The position numbers and the translations under genes were made by a program. A DNA stretch of 64,000 nucleotides from assembly GCA_013372975.1 (NCBI GenBank), contig JABXIS010000008.1:1-64000 (forward strand). Direction: 5' to 3'. Positions 8,366 through 17,054 of this stretch are shown here, piece by piece. How positions within the stretch are numbered: the stretch's first letter is position 1; every line of letters begins with the position of its first letter. This stretch comes from Alphaproteobacteria bacterium (lineage in GTDB: Bacteria; Pseudomonadota; Alphaproteobacteria; Sphingomonadales; Kordiimonadaceae). The notes beneath the pieces were generated by a model. That model ran no database searches. It was not told where the DNA came from and worked only from the letters and a program-made list of their open reading frames with translations.

Positions 8366-9091
8366 TTATCGTGGAGCACTTTTATTGGCCAGCGCGCGAA
8401 ACTCATCCATTTCTGCATTAACGGCCTGCAATTTGGCGATGACCGCCGGATCAGTGTTTAGGTTACAACCCAAAGCAACCACAGTGTCGCGAAAATGAAG
8501 GGCTTTGACAGGCAGCGGTGTATTGGCGTTCTTGGCAACAAAAGGAACCTCTGTGTCCCCGATCAAAAGCAAGTCCACCCGGCCGTGAAACAAGAGCTGC
8601 ATACTCCTTTCATTGCTGGTAGCCAATAATGTTTTCTTGTGGCCTGTGGCCTCAAGGGCTGCCGCTGTGGCATAGCCAGCTGTAGCGACAACCTTATAGG
8701 TGCTGATGTCTTCAATCGATGCAAGCTCAATATCAGAATCGGGGCGCTTGTAGAAAGACCAAGGGCCGGCAAACAGCGGTGAAACCCAAAGGAATTTATC
8801 TTCCCGTGCAGGCGTCCTGTTCATGCCAAATACACAGGTGTTTTTTCTGTGCAGGGCCTGCGCATAGGCCCGATTCCAAGGGATCAGTTCCACTGAATAG
8901 GGGATATTTGCCCGGCGCATCAGCTCTTTAACCACCGTCATGGTGATGCCGTCGATTTCCCTGCTACCCTCCTGAAGGTAGGTGAATGGCGGATTGTGTT
9001 CAGTGTAGAACTGTAAAGTTGGCGAGCCTTCCAAGGGTTGCATCAGTAACGTGGATATTAAAGTAAAAGCAGAAAGCAAGCGCGACCCCAC
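8366..9091 (-). CDS. orphan family 3 solute-binding-like periplasmic protein
   Basis: The 241-residue protein begins with a signal-like segment (RLLSAFTLISTLLMQP) and continues as a type II periplasmic binding fold of the amino-acid type (SBP_bac_3): FYTEHNPPFTYLQ, DGITMTVVKELMRRA, and TAGYATAAALEATG. No ABC permease or ATPase gene is nearby, as is common for the many stand-alone members in marine alphaproteobacteria, so it may act as a sensor or scavenger rather than a transporter part. The start is a GTG at 9089-9091 because the in-phase region upstream has no ATG; the ribosome-binding site is weak, so the start is uncertain. It sits between allA and guaD, but a purine ligand is not shown. 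Confidence 0.75.
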   Translation of the reverse strand: MGSRLLSAFTLISTLLMQPLEGSPTLQFYTEHNPPFTYLQEGSREIDGITMTVVKELMRRANIPYSVELIPWNRAYAQALHRKNTCVFGMNRTPAREDKFLWVSPLFAGPWSFYKRPDSDIELASIEDISTYKVVATAGYATAAALEATGHKKTLLATSNERSMQLLFHGRVDLLLIGDTEVPFVAKNANTPLPVKALHFRDTVVALGCNLNTDPAVIAKLQAVNAEMDEFRALANKSAPR

Positions 9092-9152
9092 ATCATTTAA
9101 ACTCGATTAAACGGAGACTATATCCTACCCAGGCAGTGATACAATATTCTAC

Positions 9153-10457
9153 TTATTTTCGTTTGCTATATCTGCAGGCGCCAGCCACATAGGTATGCTC
9201 CACTGCACGATCATCCCCCAGCATCGACAGCACAAACAGCGTTTCATCGATGGATTTGCAGTTTTTGAGCCGGCGCTCGAGGAGTGGGGTGGCGGCCATA
9301 TCGAGAACCAGGAAATCTGCTTCCTTGCCCACTTCGAAATTGCCAACCTTGTCACCCATATTGAGCGCGCGTGCGCCGCCAAGGGTGCTCAGGTAGAAAG
9401 ACTTATAGGGGTCAAGTTTATGGCCTTTCAGGTGGCAAACTTTGTAGGCCTCGTTCATGGTCTGAAGAAGCGAGAAGCTGGTACCTGCGCCCACGTCAGT
9501 GCCCATGCCCACTTTCACGCCGTATTTTTCGGCTTCCTTCAGGTTAAAGAGCCCACTGCCGAGGAATAGATTGGAGGTAGGGCAATAGCTGATAGCGGCA
9601 TCGGCTTCCGCCATGCGCTGGAATTCTTCACCCTTCAGGTGAATACAATGGGCAAACACGCTTTGGTTGGTGAGAAGACCAAAGCTGTCATACACATCAA
9701 GATAATCCTTTGCATCGGGGTATAGCTCTTTCACCCAATCCATTTCACCCAAGTTTTCTGACATATGGGTGTGCATCAATACGTCTGGAAATTCTGCCAG
9801 CAATTTGCCTGCGCGCGTCATCTGCTCATCGGAACAGGCGGGGGCGAAACGCGGGGTGACAGCATAGCCAAGGCGCCCCTTGCCGTGCCAGCGCGCGATC
9901 AGGTCGCGGCTGTCGCGGTCCCCACTTTCGGCGGTATCACGCACCGCTTCGGGCACATTACGGTCCATAAGCGCTTTGCCCGCAACGAGGCGCATATTAC
10001 GCGCGAACGCGGCTTCAAAAAGGGCATCCACCGATTCCTTATGCACGGTGCCATATACCAGGGCGCTGGTGGTACCATTCCTGAGAAGCTCTTCAAGGAA
10101 AAAATCCGCACACTCGGCGGCATGTGCAGGGTCCAGGAATTTTGCTTCTTCGGGGAAAGTGTATCGCTCAAGCCAATCCAGCAGTTGTTCACCAAAGGAC
10201 GCAATCATATCCAGTTGTGGGAAATGAATATGGGTATCGATAAAGCCTGGTACGATCAGGCTGCCTGTATGATCGATTCTGGAGACATCAGGGCCAAGAT
10301 TTGGTTCGATATCAACGCGCGCACCAAACGCTGTTACTCTGCCAGCTTCAAGCACAAGAAGGCCATCTGGTTCATACTGATGCGCGGCAGTTACGCCAAC
10401 AACAGAAGGATCATCCAAAAGATGAAAAAAGGCACCTTTTATCGCTGTTGTTGTCAC
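9153..10457 (-). CDS. guaD: guanine deaminase
   Basis: It deaminates guanine to xanthine, feeding the xanthine dehydrogenase at the left end of the window. The 434-residue amidohydrolase has the zinc-binding DTHIHFPQ motif near residues 74-81, HTHMSEN near 229-235, a FAHCIHL segment near 269-275 and the aspartate of GTDVGAGTSFS near 318-328. The length is right for GuaD. It is a single gene on the minus strand with no strong terminator visible after it. It completes a guanine to urate to glyoxylate route spread over the first 10.5 kb. Confidence 0.93.
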   Translation of the reverse strand: MTTTAIKGAFFHLLDDPSVVGVTAAHQYEPDGLLVLEAGRVTAFGARVDIEPNLGPDVSRIDHTGSLIVPGFIDTHIHFPQLDMIASFGEQLLDWLERYTFPEEAKFLDPAHAAECADFFLEELLRNGTTSALVYGTVHKESVDALFEAAFARNMRLVAGKALMDRNVPEAVRDTAESGDRDSRDLIARWHGKGRLGYAVTPRFAPACSDEQMTRAGKLLAEFPDVLMHTHMSENLGEMDWVKELYPDAKDYLDVYDSFGLLTNQSVFAHCIHLKGEEFQRMAEADAAISYCPTSNLFLGSGLFNLKEAEKYGVKVGMGTDVGAGTSFSLLQTMNEAYKVCHLKGHKLDPYKSFYLSTLGGARALNMGDKVGNFEVGKEADFLVLDMAATPLLERRLKNCKSIDETLFVLSMLGDDRAVEHTYVAGACRYSKRK

Positions 10458-10504
10458 TTTTAATCCTCAAGTTCTTGGCCATGCATTTGCAGGCGCGCAC
10501 ACAT

Positions 10505-10527
10505 AAAAATCCCTGCCGGGGGCAGGG
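10505..10527 (-). terminator. rho-independent terminator of the PAS_5 gene
   Basis: Read on the minus strand, a 7-bp stem (CCCTGCC/GGCAGGG) with a very short loop is followed by ATTTTTAT. It lies about 107 bases past the stop of the leftward PAS_5 gene ending at 10635. Confidence 0.7.
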
Positions 10528-10634
10528 CTTGATTTGCCTGATTTGCGGGGGGCCAAGGTTCGATTAACCATCAATCCTGACTCCTTGGTCAGTAAACCAC
10601 TTTTTCCGCAGATATCAAAGGGTTTTCGACGAGA

Positions 10635-11225
10635 TCAGGCTGTGAAATCCCGCTTTCTGCTCAGCGACAAAACATCTACTGCCACCATGATTTTTTCAAC
10701 ATCATCGCTATCACCAAAAAGCGGCATGTAGAGTGCGTAAGCCTCCAGATATTGACGGTCTGGCGCGAAAGCAGGGGTCACGCTCATTTGGGGTATTTTG
10801 TGGGCGATCACCAATCCGCTGAGATGGTATATCCTGTTAACAGCGTTCGGGTTTTGAATGGCTTTGATATCTTGCCCGGATATCTCACCATAGAAATTGG
10901 CTACATGAGTACCGATCAGCCTTACCTTGAGGGCGAAACTATCCGAGTCCCTTACCACGTCCATGATCACCACATGATCAAGGTGCCGTGCTACTTCGCT
11001 CGGCCGGATATCGGAACGCCTTGGCAAGTGCCCCTCAGAATGTTTCGAGAGCCAGTAGTGATAGAAAAAATCCATGACGGGATTTTTCCCCATCACCTCT
11101 TCACCTGCATGGAGGTTAAATTCCCCGAAGCGTGTGCCCGGGGGCAATATGCTTTCATTCAAACTCAGCAATGCCTGTTTCCTGATTTTGAAGTGCCTGC
11201 CTGATAGCAGGTCCCTATTTACCAT
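10635..11225 (-). CDS. PAS_5-family (PF07310-like) protein, copy 1
   Basis: This 196-residue cytoplasmic protein is of the alphaproteobacterial PAS_5 type: FYHYWLSKHSEGHLPRR, then SDIRPSEVARHLDHVVIMDV, VRLIGTHVANFYG, and GQDIKAI near the centre. Family members are single-domain PAS sensors; MopJ of Caulobacter, a redox and cell-cycle linked factor, is a studied relative. Two further copies lie at 13627-14235 and 40313-40849. It is a single gene followed by a clear terminator. Ligand and output are unknown. Confidence 0.75.
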   Translation of the reverse strand: MVNRDLLSGRHFKIRKQALLSLNESILPPGTRFGEFNLHAGEEVMGKNPVMDFFYHYWLSKHSEGHLPRRSDIRPSEVARHLDHVVIMDVVRDSDSFALKVRLIGTHVANFYGEISGQDIKAIQNPNAVNRIYHLSGLVIAHKIPQMSVTPAFAPDRQYLEAYALYMPLFGDSDDVEKIMVAVDVLSLSRKRDFTA

Positions 11226-11260
11226 ATTATTGGCGTGAAAAGGTAAATATCAGGAAAAGA

Positions 11261-12220
11261 TTAGACTTTTTCGGTTGTGAGTGAATTGTCGCGGTTCATT
11301 CCAGGCAGGTGCGCCAGCGCAAATGCACCCAGATTGTATATTTGCCCCAACACACCGGCGGCGAAGAACATGCCTGCCAGCTCAGCCTTTGGTGCATCCA
11401 GCATCCCCATCATTGTTACGCCAAGGCCAGCCAAGAGTAGGTCAGTGTTGGGCAGGAAGGGTACTCTTGTCAGCACCAGCTGGGCCGTCAGAAGCAGAAG
11501 CCAGGCATCGAGAGGGGCCTCTGGTACCGCGATTGCCCACATGGCAACCTGCGCCAAAAGGGTGATGATCTGCCTGGCCAGATGAATGAGAAACACGTGT
11601 TTTGCTGTGGCTGCGTCAAGAGCCAGAATATGATTTTTGAAGTGGATCACGAGGGGCACAAGCACAATCCCCACGGCGAAAGCAAGGCCCAGATAATATT
11701 CAAACTGTGCATCTGCATCCGTGATGAAATGAAGCTGATTTGTGCTGAAAAGTAGCGCTAGCAACAGGATTGTGAAGCTGTTGGAGGCAAGGGCGGAAAG
11801 GATGTTGCTATCCTTGATCGACGAAAAAATACGACGATTACGCATGCTGGAATTTCGTTGCGCCCACATGGCGAGGAAGGCCTCTCCGGAGTAGCTCAGT
11901 ACCGCCAGATTATAGACCCGCATGCGCAGGAATACACCGAAGGACATAGGGGCTTCGCCAGCCCAGAGCATGCGGTAAACCCGTTGTTCAGCGAGCGGAT
12001 AGGCAAGAAAAGTGATTGTGAAAAAGACATAGAACCATGGCGTGTCGGGCAGGGATGCCATGACACGGTCCCACCCGACATTCTCAAGTTTGCTCGACAG
12101 AAAGACAACAACACCAAAGACAAGCAATATCTGCAGGCCCTTGAGTGCAAGGGTCACAAATTGGTTATCCTTCAGGCACTGAAAGGTGCCAGCGATCGAT
12201 TGTAGTGTGTCTGTTTTCAC
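11261..12220 (-). CDS. LPG-synthase-TM/flippase-like integral membrane protein
   Basis: This 319-residue protein is mostly hydrophobic, with about seven or eight membrane segments starting at LALKGLQILLVFGVVVFLSS (residues 25-44). The overall look resembles the membrane domain of lysylphosphatidylglycerol synthases and related lipid flippases, but I see no defining motif, so the family call is tentative. It starts 7 bases after the glycosyltransferase gene upstream, so the two form an operon. A plausible role is moving or holding a glycolipid made by that glycosyltransferase in the inner membrane; this is inference from context. Confidence 0.55.
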   Translation of the reverse strand: MKTDTLQSIAGTFQCLKDNQFVTLALKGLQILLVFGVVVFLSSKLENVGWDRVMASLPDTPWFYVFFTITFLAYPLAEQRVYRMLWAGEAPMSFGVFLRMRVYNLAVLSYSGEAFLAMWAQRNSSMRNRRIFSSIKDSNILSALASNSFTILLLALLFSTNQLHFITDADAQFEYYLGLAFAVGIVLVPLVIHFKNHILALDAATAKHVFLIHLARQIITLLAQVAMWAIAVPEAPLDAWLLLLTAQLVLTRVPFLPNTDLLLAGLGVTMMGMLDAPKAELAGMFFAAGVLGQIYNLGAFALAHLPGMNRDNSLTTEKV

Positions 12221-12226
12221 GTGTCG

Positions 12227-13498
12227 TTATTTTGCGAGATGTGTGTCCCGCCTTACAGTTACATGAGGACGCCTGTTCCAGTAACGGGTGAGGGCTTCCT
12301 CATATTGTTCAAGAAGATTGGTCAAAACCGCATTCCAGCTGTATTTCGCTGACGCCTGCATGCTGGCTTTGGCCATGGCGGTGCGCAGCGTTGGGTCTGA
12401 AATCAACGTTTCCAGTTTATCAGCAAACGCGTGCGCATTGCCGGGCTCCACCAGATAGCCGGTTTCACCGCTTGTGACAAGCGAGCGGCTGCCTGAGGCA
12501 TCCGCGCATACAGCCGGGACGCCGGAACACATGGCTTCAAGTGTCACGTTGCCAAAGGTTTCAGTGATGCTGGTGTTGAAAAATATGTCTGACGATGCAT
12601 ACGCTCTGGCAAGGTCCTCTCCCTGCAGGTATCCGCAGAAGTGGCCGTCTTTCAGGCGTTTGGCGAAATAGTCCCTCTCGGGCCCCTCGCCAACCACCAG
12701 CGCTTTGAAGGGCACGCCGCGTTTGCGCAGTTCGTTAAGTGTGTCGGCAAACACATCAAGCCCTTTTTCAAGAACCAGACGGCCAACGAAGGTGATGACC
12801 ATGTCGTTTTCCTGAATGCCAAGGCTCTTTCGCCAGGCCATGTCGCGTTTGCCGGGCGAGAATAGCCGGGCATCCACGCCTCGTGTCCAGATTCGAATGT
12901 CATGCGCCATATTCTGAGCGTTCAGGATGTTGCGCATGCAATCTGACGGTACGTAAACCTGCTCACATTTATTATAGAAACGCCGCATGAAAGCGGTGAC
13001 CACAGGTTCCAGCCAGCCCAGGTGATAGTAGCGTGGATAGGTATCAAACCGCGTGTGAAAGGATGATACAGCCGGAACCCGGTTTTTCTGTGCCCATTTG
13101 AGGGCACCACAACCAAGAAGATCCGGTGCGGCAAGGTGAATGAGCTGTGGGTCAAAGTCGCGAAGAATCTTTTTGATGCTGCGCGGAAGGCCTGCCGCGA
13201 CCCGATATTCGCTGCGCCCCGGCAACGCGAAAGAGGGTACCGAAATCAGGGTGCCCTTGTGCTCGAAAGCGGGTTCGTCCGCCGTGGGTGCAAAAACGAG
13301 GACCTCGATACCCTGTTCTTCAAGGAAGCCTACAAGATTGTTGAGCGCCCTTACCGGGCCATCCATCACATAATTGTAGTTGCCGGAAAAAAGCGCGACG
13401 CGCTTTGGTCTCAGGTTCTGAATATCAAAAGGCATTTTTTCGCCTATTTGCTGAAGCGACCCGAAATTCGGGCGCAGATGGTTTGTGTCTGGCGCCAT
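12227..13498 (-). CDS. family 4-type (GT-B) glycosyltransferase
   Basis: The 423-residue protein is a retaining GT-B glycosyltransferase of the MgtA/SqdX kind. The N-terminal acceptor domain starts VALFSGNYNYVMDG (a YNYV..GPVRALNNL variant of the usual glycine-rich start), with HLAAPDLLG and SFHTRFDTYPRYY. The C-terminal nucleotide-sugar domain has FVGRLVLEKGLDVFADTL and ITETFGNVTLEAMCSGVPAV (the E-x7-E region). Relatives transfer mannose or sulfoquinovose to diacylglycerol-type lipids. It is first in an operon with the membrane protein at 11261-12220. An internal ATG at residue 22 (13435) is an alternative start, since no strong ribosome-binding site precedes 13498. Confidence 0.85.
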   Translation of the reverse strand: MAPDTNHLRPNFGSLQQIGEKMPFDIQNLRPKRVALFSGNYNYVMDGPVRALNNLVGFLEEQGIEVLVFAPTADEPAFEHKGTLISVPSFALPGRSEYRVAAGLPRSIKKILRDFDPQLIHLAAPDLLGCGALKWAQKNRVPAVSSFHTRFDTYPRYYHLGWLEPVVTAFMRRFYNKCEQVYVPSDCMRNILNAQNMAHDIRIWTRGVDARLFSPGKRDMAWRKSLGIQENDMVITFVGRLVLEKGLDVFADTLNELRKRGVPFKALVVGEGPERDYFAKRLKDGHFCGYLQGEDLARAYASSDIFFNTSITETFGNVTLEAMCSGVPAVCADASGSRSLVTSGETGYLVEPGNAHAFADKLETLISDPTLRTAMAKASMQASAKYSWNAVLTNLLEQYEEALTRYWNRRPHVTVRRDTHLAK

Positions 13499-13626
13499 TA
13501 GAGTTCGCCTGCTCTTCCATAGCCTTAGTAGGGTTTGATGAAACTTTTAGGACAAACTGTGTCTGGTGCACTTATTGCTGGTAATTTTGTCGGGGTGAGG
13601 GCGTAAAAAAGGCAATAATGACGATA

Positions 13627-14235
13627 TTATTCAGGGAGGCCGAAACCAATATCTATGAAGCCGATCCGGTCAATCTTGCGATGTTCCGCCGGTGCTTCAT
13701 GATCTGGTACGTCAAGAAACGTTGCTTCGGAAAAATGATAACTTGTCAGGAACTGGGTGACCTTGCCTTCAGCATTTGTCAGCGGGAGTTTCAGCGCTGT
13801 GACATAGGCTTGTTTACCGCGGCTCAGCATGATGGCTTCGGCGATGTAAAATCCGCATGGCTTGCCAAGCACATTGTCATAGACAGCACCCACCCGTTTC
13901 CGCTGGGCCGGAGGCACCAACGCGAGCGGATCACTGCCGGTCAACTTGTGTTCCATCCATGCTTCAACTTCGGTCCCGGCCAGGCGGATTTTGTAATCGC
14001 CCGTATCCATTTGTTCGAAAATAACAATATTTCTGGCGGTGCTCCCCAGCGCTTTCATGGACACACTGGACCGTGTCGGTATGGCACCGGGTGATTCCCT
14101 CAATCCGGACCAAATAGCGGCCCATAACACCAATTCGGGTGGGAGTTTTGCCTCGGCAAGGGAGGTAAGTGTCAGGTCTGCCCGGTCAGGAACTGCCGGA
14201 AAATCGAAGGTTTCTGCTTTTGTGGCTTCTGTCAT
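13627..14235 (-). CDS. PAS_5-family (PF07310-like) protein, copy 2
   Basis: This 202-residue relative of the proteins at 10635-11225 and 40313-40849 has LWAAIWSGLRESPGAIPTR, ARNIVIFEQMD, YKIRLAGTEVEAWM, and CGFYIAEAIMLSRGKQAYVTALKLPL. The layout fits a single PAS domain with a short N-terminal extension. It is the most diverged of the three. It stands alone; the region between it and the glycosyltransferase (13499-13626) shows no gene or terminator. Sensing function is inferred from the fold. Confidence 0.65.
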   Translation of the reverse strand: MTEATKAETFDFPAVPDRADLTLTSLAEAKLPPELVLWAAIWSGLRESPGAIPTRSSVSMKALGSTARNIVIFEQMDTGDYKIRLAGTEVEAWMEHKLTGSDPLALVPPAQRKRVGAVYDNVLGKPCGFYIAEAIMLSRGKQAYVTALKLPLTNAEGKVTQFLTSYHFSEATFLDVPDHEAPAEHRKIDRIGFIDIGFGLPE

Positions 14236-14389
14236 TCAAGAGCCCTGCCATGGGAAATTTTCTCAATGATAGCATAGAGATGACACCAAAAACATCAGAG
14301 AGTTTATCGTCTATATGAGCGGTCGCTACCGGCGCAAACCCATTGTGGCTGGCGGTTGTAGCGTTTTTTATATTGACCGCCCTAGCGCT

Positions 14390-14420
14390 ATTCGCTAATG
14401 ATATTGCGAATTGTTCGCAA
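14390..14420 (+). promoter_or_regulatory. overlapping palindromes upstream of bfd (Fur/iron-box-like)
   Basis: A perfect 7-3-7 palindrome TTGCGAA-TTG-TTCGCAA occupies 14404-14420. A second dyad, ATTCGC at 14390-14395 with GCGAAT at 14406-14411, overlaps it. The core resembles TGCRAAT-type sites reported for Fur-family regulators in alphaproteobacteria. The position, 22-53 bases before the bfd start, suits a repressor site. Iron control of bfd by Fur is the common pattern; the regulator itself is not in the window. Confidence 0.5.
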
Positions 14421-14442
14421 CTTAAGAAGGTTTGAGTGCACC

Positions 14443-14634
14443 ATGTATGTATGTCTTTGCAATGGATATACCGACCGCGAGATCCGCTCCGCAGTGCGCG
14501 AGGGTGGTGTCAGCAATGCAGAAGAAGCTTACATGTCGCTCGGCAATGGTTTTTGCTGCGGTGCCTGCCGGGATTGCGCGAATAACCTTGTAGAAGAAGA
14601 ATTGCCGAACCGCCGCGTGTTGGCGGCAGAATGA
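14443..14634 (+). CDS. bfd: bacterioferritin-associated ferredoxin
   Basis: Bfd is a small [2Fe-2S] protein that binds bacterioferritin and passes it electrons to release stored iron. The 63-residue protein starts MYVCLCNGYTDREIR and has the four cysteines in the family pattern CxC (residues 4 and 6) and CCGACRDC near 39-46. I chose the ATG at 14443 because the family begins at this MYVC sequence and an AAGAAGG ribosome-binding site lies 12 bases upstream; a longer in-frame start at 14398 would run through the palindromic control site. It is convergent with bfr, with a terminator shared between them. Confidence 0.92.
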   Translation: MYVCLCNGYTDREIRSAVREGGVSNAEEAYMSLGNGFCCGACRDCANNLVEEELPNRRVLAAE

Positions 14635-14638
14635 GATT

Positions 14639-14699
14639 ATGCACCCTGGTGCATGATAGGGGTCAAAGAAAAGACCGCCCGAAAAGGGGCGGTCTTTTT
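14639..14699. terminator. bidirectional terminator between bfd and bfr
   Basis: Two hairpins lie between the convergent genes. A perfect dyad ATGCACC-CT-GGTGCAT is at 14639-14654. A strong 11-bp stem AAAGACCGCCC/GGGCGGTCTTT at about 14669-14698 has T-runs on both strands, so it can end transcripts from both bfd and bfr. Confidence 0.85.
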
Positions 14700-14722
14700 G
14701 ATTCCGGGCGATCGGTCGCCGA

Positions 14723-15202
14723 TCAGTCTTCTGCTGCCGGTGTCTGCAGTTGAATGTAATTCTGGTAACCCATTTTCTCGATCAGGCCCAACTGGGTTTC
14801 AAGCCAGTCAATATGTTCTTCTTCAGATTCCAGGATACTCTCCAGAAGCTCGCGGCTCACATAGTCGCGTACCTCTTCACAATAGGCGATGGCGTCCTTG
14901 AGGTCCTTGTGTGCGGTGTGCTCCATTTTCAGGTCGCATTCGAGCATTTCTTTGACATCTTCGCCGATCATCAACTTGCCCAGATCCTGCAGGTTTGGCA
15001 GGCCTTCCAGGAACAAAACACGCTCGATCAGTTCATCGGCATGTTTCATCTCGTCGATGGACTCTTCATATTCTTTATCAGCCAGCTTCTTCATGCCCCA
15101 GTCTTTGAGCATACGGGAATGCAGGAAATACTGGTTGATGGCGGTGAGCTCGTTTTTCAGAATTACATTAAGGTGCTGGATTACCTTCTTATCGCCTTTC
15201 AT
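14723..15202 (-). CDS. bfr: bacterioferritin
   Basis: It forms the 24-subunit, heme-containing iron store that oxidises ferrous iron at a di-iron centre in each subunit. The 159-residue protein shows the ferroxidase ligands in [12 protein letters not shown] near 17-28 (E18), [12 protein letters not shown] near 50-61 (E51 and H54), [17 protein letters not shown] (E94) and [14 protein letters not shown] near 126-139 (E127 and H130), and the heme methionine M52 in DEMKHAD. The ATG at 15202 follows an AGGAGG ribosome-binding site; a longer open frame upstream lacks one and adds an unrelated stretch. It is convergent with bfd. Confidence 0.95.
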   Translation of the reverse strand: MKGDKKVIQHLNVILKNELTAINQYFLHSRMLKDWGMKKLADKEYEESIDEMKHADELIERVLFLEGLPNLQDLGKLMIGEDVKEMLECDLKMEHTAHKDLKDAIAYCEEVRDYVSRELLESILESEEEHIDWLETQLGLIEKMGYQNYIQLQTPAAED

Positions 15203-15444
15203 GACGAGCCTCCTGTGCCGGTGAGATATGATTGAATTGGGCGCAACTATAACAAGTGCAGGTGCCTGAGCCAACCATAAATGGCAGGTAAGAGACGTTC
15301 TTAATTGCAGGAAAATAAAGGGTTTTTTCGCCATTCGCCCTCAATTTTCGGCGGCTGTTTTACAGGGGCAGGCAATCTTGCTATAAGGCGCCAGATTTTG
15401 GATTCGGCTTTACGCGCCGGTCTTCTGAAACGAATGGAAAAAAC

Positions 15445-16392
15445 ATGTCTAATTATCTTGTAGCTGCGCTCTATAATTTCGCAGCTTTCTCCGACTATAA
15501 AAACTGGCAAAAACCAATTTACGACACCTGTGTGGCAGAAGATGTAAAAGGCACGCTTCTTCTGGCCTCTGAAGGCATCAATGGTACCATCGCTGGCCCG
15601 GAAGCCGGTATTCGCAAGGTGTTGGCCTTTCTTCATGGCATCGAGCCTATCAGTGGCTTTGTGCACAAGGAAAGCTGGGCGTCTGACGAACCGTTTCTGC
15701 GCATGAAAGTCCGTTTGAAGAAGGAGATCGTTACCATGGGTGTTGAGGGCATTGACCCCAAGAAAGTGGTTGGTACCTATGTGAAGCCACAGGACTGGAA
15801 TGCCCTGATTTCCGATCCCAATACCGTGGTGGTTGATACTCGGAACGATTATGAGGTCGCGATAGGTACCTTCAAGGGCGCTATTGACCCGAAAACCAAA
15901 TCTTTCCGCGAGTTTCCTCAATGGGCCGAAAACAACAAGGACTTGTTGAACAAGCCCAAGGTAGCGATGTTTTGTACCGGCGGTATTCGGTGCGAAAAAT
16001 CTACAGCCTTCATGAAAGAGCAGGGGTATGACGAGGTTTTCCATCTGGAAGGCGGCATTCTGAAATATCTGGAAGAAGTGTCAGAGGAAGAAAGTCTGTG
16101 GGAAGGCGACTGTTTCGTGTTTGACGACCGCGTATCTGTGCGACATGGCCTTGCAGAAGGGGATTACACCATGTGCCGCGCCTGCCGCCGCCCGGTGTCG
16201 CCTGACGCCAAGCTATTGCCTGAATACGTGGAAGGCGTGAGTTGCCCTCACTGTATTGATGAAACTACGCCCGAGCAGAAAGAACGTTTCGCAGAGCGCC
16301 AGCATCAGATCGAATTGGCGCAACAGCGGGGTCACCGACATGTTGGCATCACCCGTCCGCCGCGCGCCGCAGCCGAGGATGGCGCCGAATAA
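15445..16392 (+). CDS. trhO: tRNA uridine(34) hydroxylase, rhodanese family
   Basis: TrhO (YceA) makes 5-hydroxyuridine at wobble position 34 of certain tRNAs. The 315-residue protein has the N-terminal acylphosphatase-like domain ([14 protein letters not shown], then [14 protein letters not shown]), a central rhodanese domain with the active cysteine in [13 protein letters not shown] near 178-190, and a C-terminal cysteine cluster [11 protein letters not shown]...CPHC. Its TAA overlaps the ATG of the following glutathione transferase gene by one base, so the two are cotranscribed. An unassigned 240-base gap upstream is shared with the divergent bfr gene. Confidence 0.93.
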   Translation: MSNYLVAALYNFAAFSDYKNWQKPIYDTCVAEDVKGTLLLASEGINGTIAGPEAGIRKVLAFLHGIEPISGFVHKESWASDEPFLRMKVRLKKEIVTMGVEGIDPKKVVGTYVKPQDWNALISDPNTVVVDTRNDYEVAIGTFKGAIDPKTKSFREFPQWAENNKDLLNKPKVAMFCTGGIRCEKSTAFMKEQGYDEVFHLEGGILKYLEEVSEEESLWEGDCFVFDDRVSVRHGLAEGDYTMCRACRRPVSPDAKLLPEYVEGVSCPHCIDETTPEQKERFAERQHQIELAQQRGHRHVGITRPPRAAAEDGAE

Positions 16393-17042
16393 TGAAAACG
16401 GGCGTGCCCATCCTTTATAGCTTTCGCCGGTGCCCGTATGCCATGCGGGCCCGTCTGGCGATTGCGAAGGCATGTGTGGCTGTCGGTCTTCGGGAAGTGG
16501 TCCTCAGGGACAAGCCCGCCCAAATGCTGCAGATATCGCCCAAGGGTACGGTGCCAGTGCTGCAGTTGGTGGATGGTGCCGTCATTGATGAGAGCCTGGA
16601 TGTGATGGTCTGGGCGCTGAACCAGCATGATCCGGATGGCTGGTTATTGCCTGCGGCAGGAACCGCAGAGAAGATGTTCGCGCTGGTGTCAGCCTGTGAC
16701 ACTGACTTCAAGCACCATCTGGACCGGTTCAAATATGCCACTCGGTATGATGATGTCGACCCGATTGAACACAGGGCAGCAGCCGAGGTGTTTCTGCAGC
16801 AACTGGAAGCGCGGCTCGCCGTCGGCGGCTGGCTGTTTGGCGATCGGGCATGTCTGGCGGATTATGCCATAGCGCCCTTTGTTCGCCAGTTCGCAAGTGC
16901 TGCAGGTGTGTGGTTTGAGGAAGCGCCTTATCCCGCCGTCAGGGCGTGGCTGCGCGACTTTGTTGAAAGTGATCTATTCAGATCAATCATGAAAAAATAT
17001 CCCCAGTGGCACGAAGGGGACGCTGAAATTCCCTTTTTCTGA
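16392..17042 (+). CDS. glutathione S-transferase family protein
   Basis: The 216-residue protein has an N-terminal thioredoxin-fold domain starting ILYSFRRCPYAMRARLAI (a CPYA motif at the glutathione site), the cis-proline segment KGTVPVLQL and the DESLDVMVWA helix. A helical C-terminal domain follows with FGDRACLADYAIAPFVRQF, the family's N-capping region. The CPYA motif suggests a thiol-reductase or glutaredoxin-2-like activity more than classical conjugation. It is translationally coupled to trhO (TAATG). Confidence 0.85.
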   Translation: MKTGVPILYSFRRCPYAMRARLAIAKACVAVGLREVVLRDKPAQMLQISPKGTVPVLQLVDGAVIDESLDVMVWALNQHDPDGWLLPAAGTAEKMFALVSACDTDFKHHLDRFKYATRYDDVDPIEHRAAAEVFLQQLEARLAVGGWLFGDRACLADYAIAPFVRQFASAAGVWFEEAPYPAVRAWLRDFVESDLFRSIMKKYPQWHEGDAEIPFF

Positions 17043-17054
17043 GGTTGGGTGTGC

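Noticed and set aside
9765-10463. Long plus-strand open frame opposite guaD
   Set aside because: It is antisense to a guanine deaminase with all metal motifs; no recognisable domain and no ribosome-binding site.
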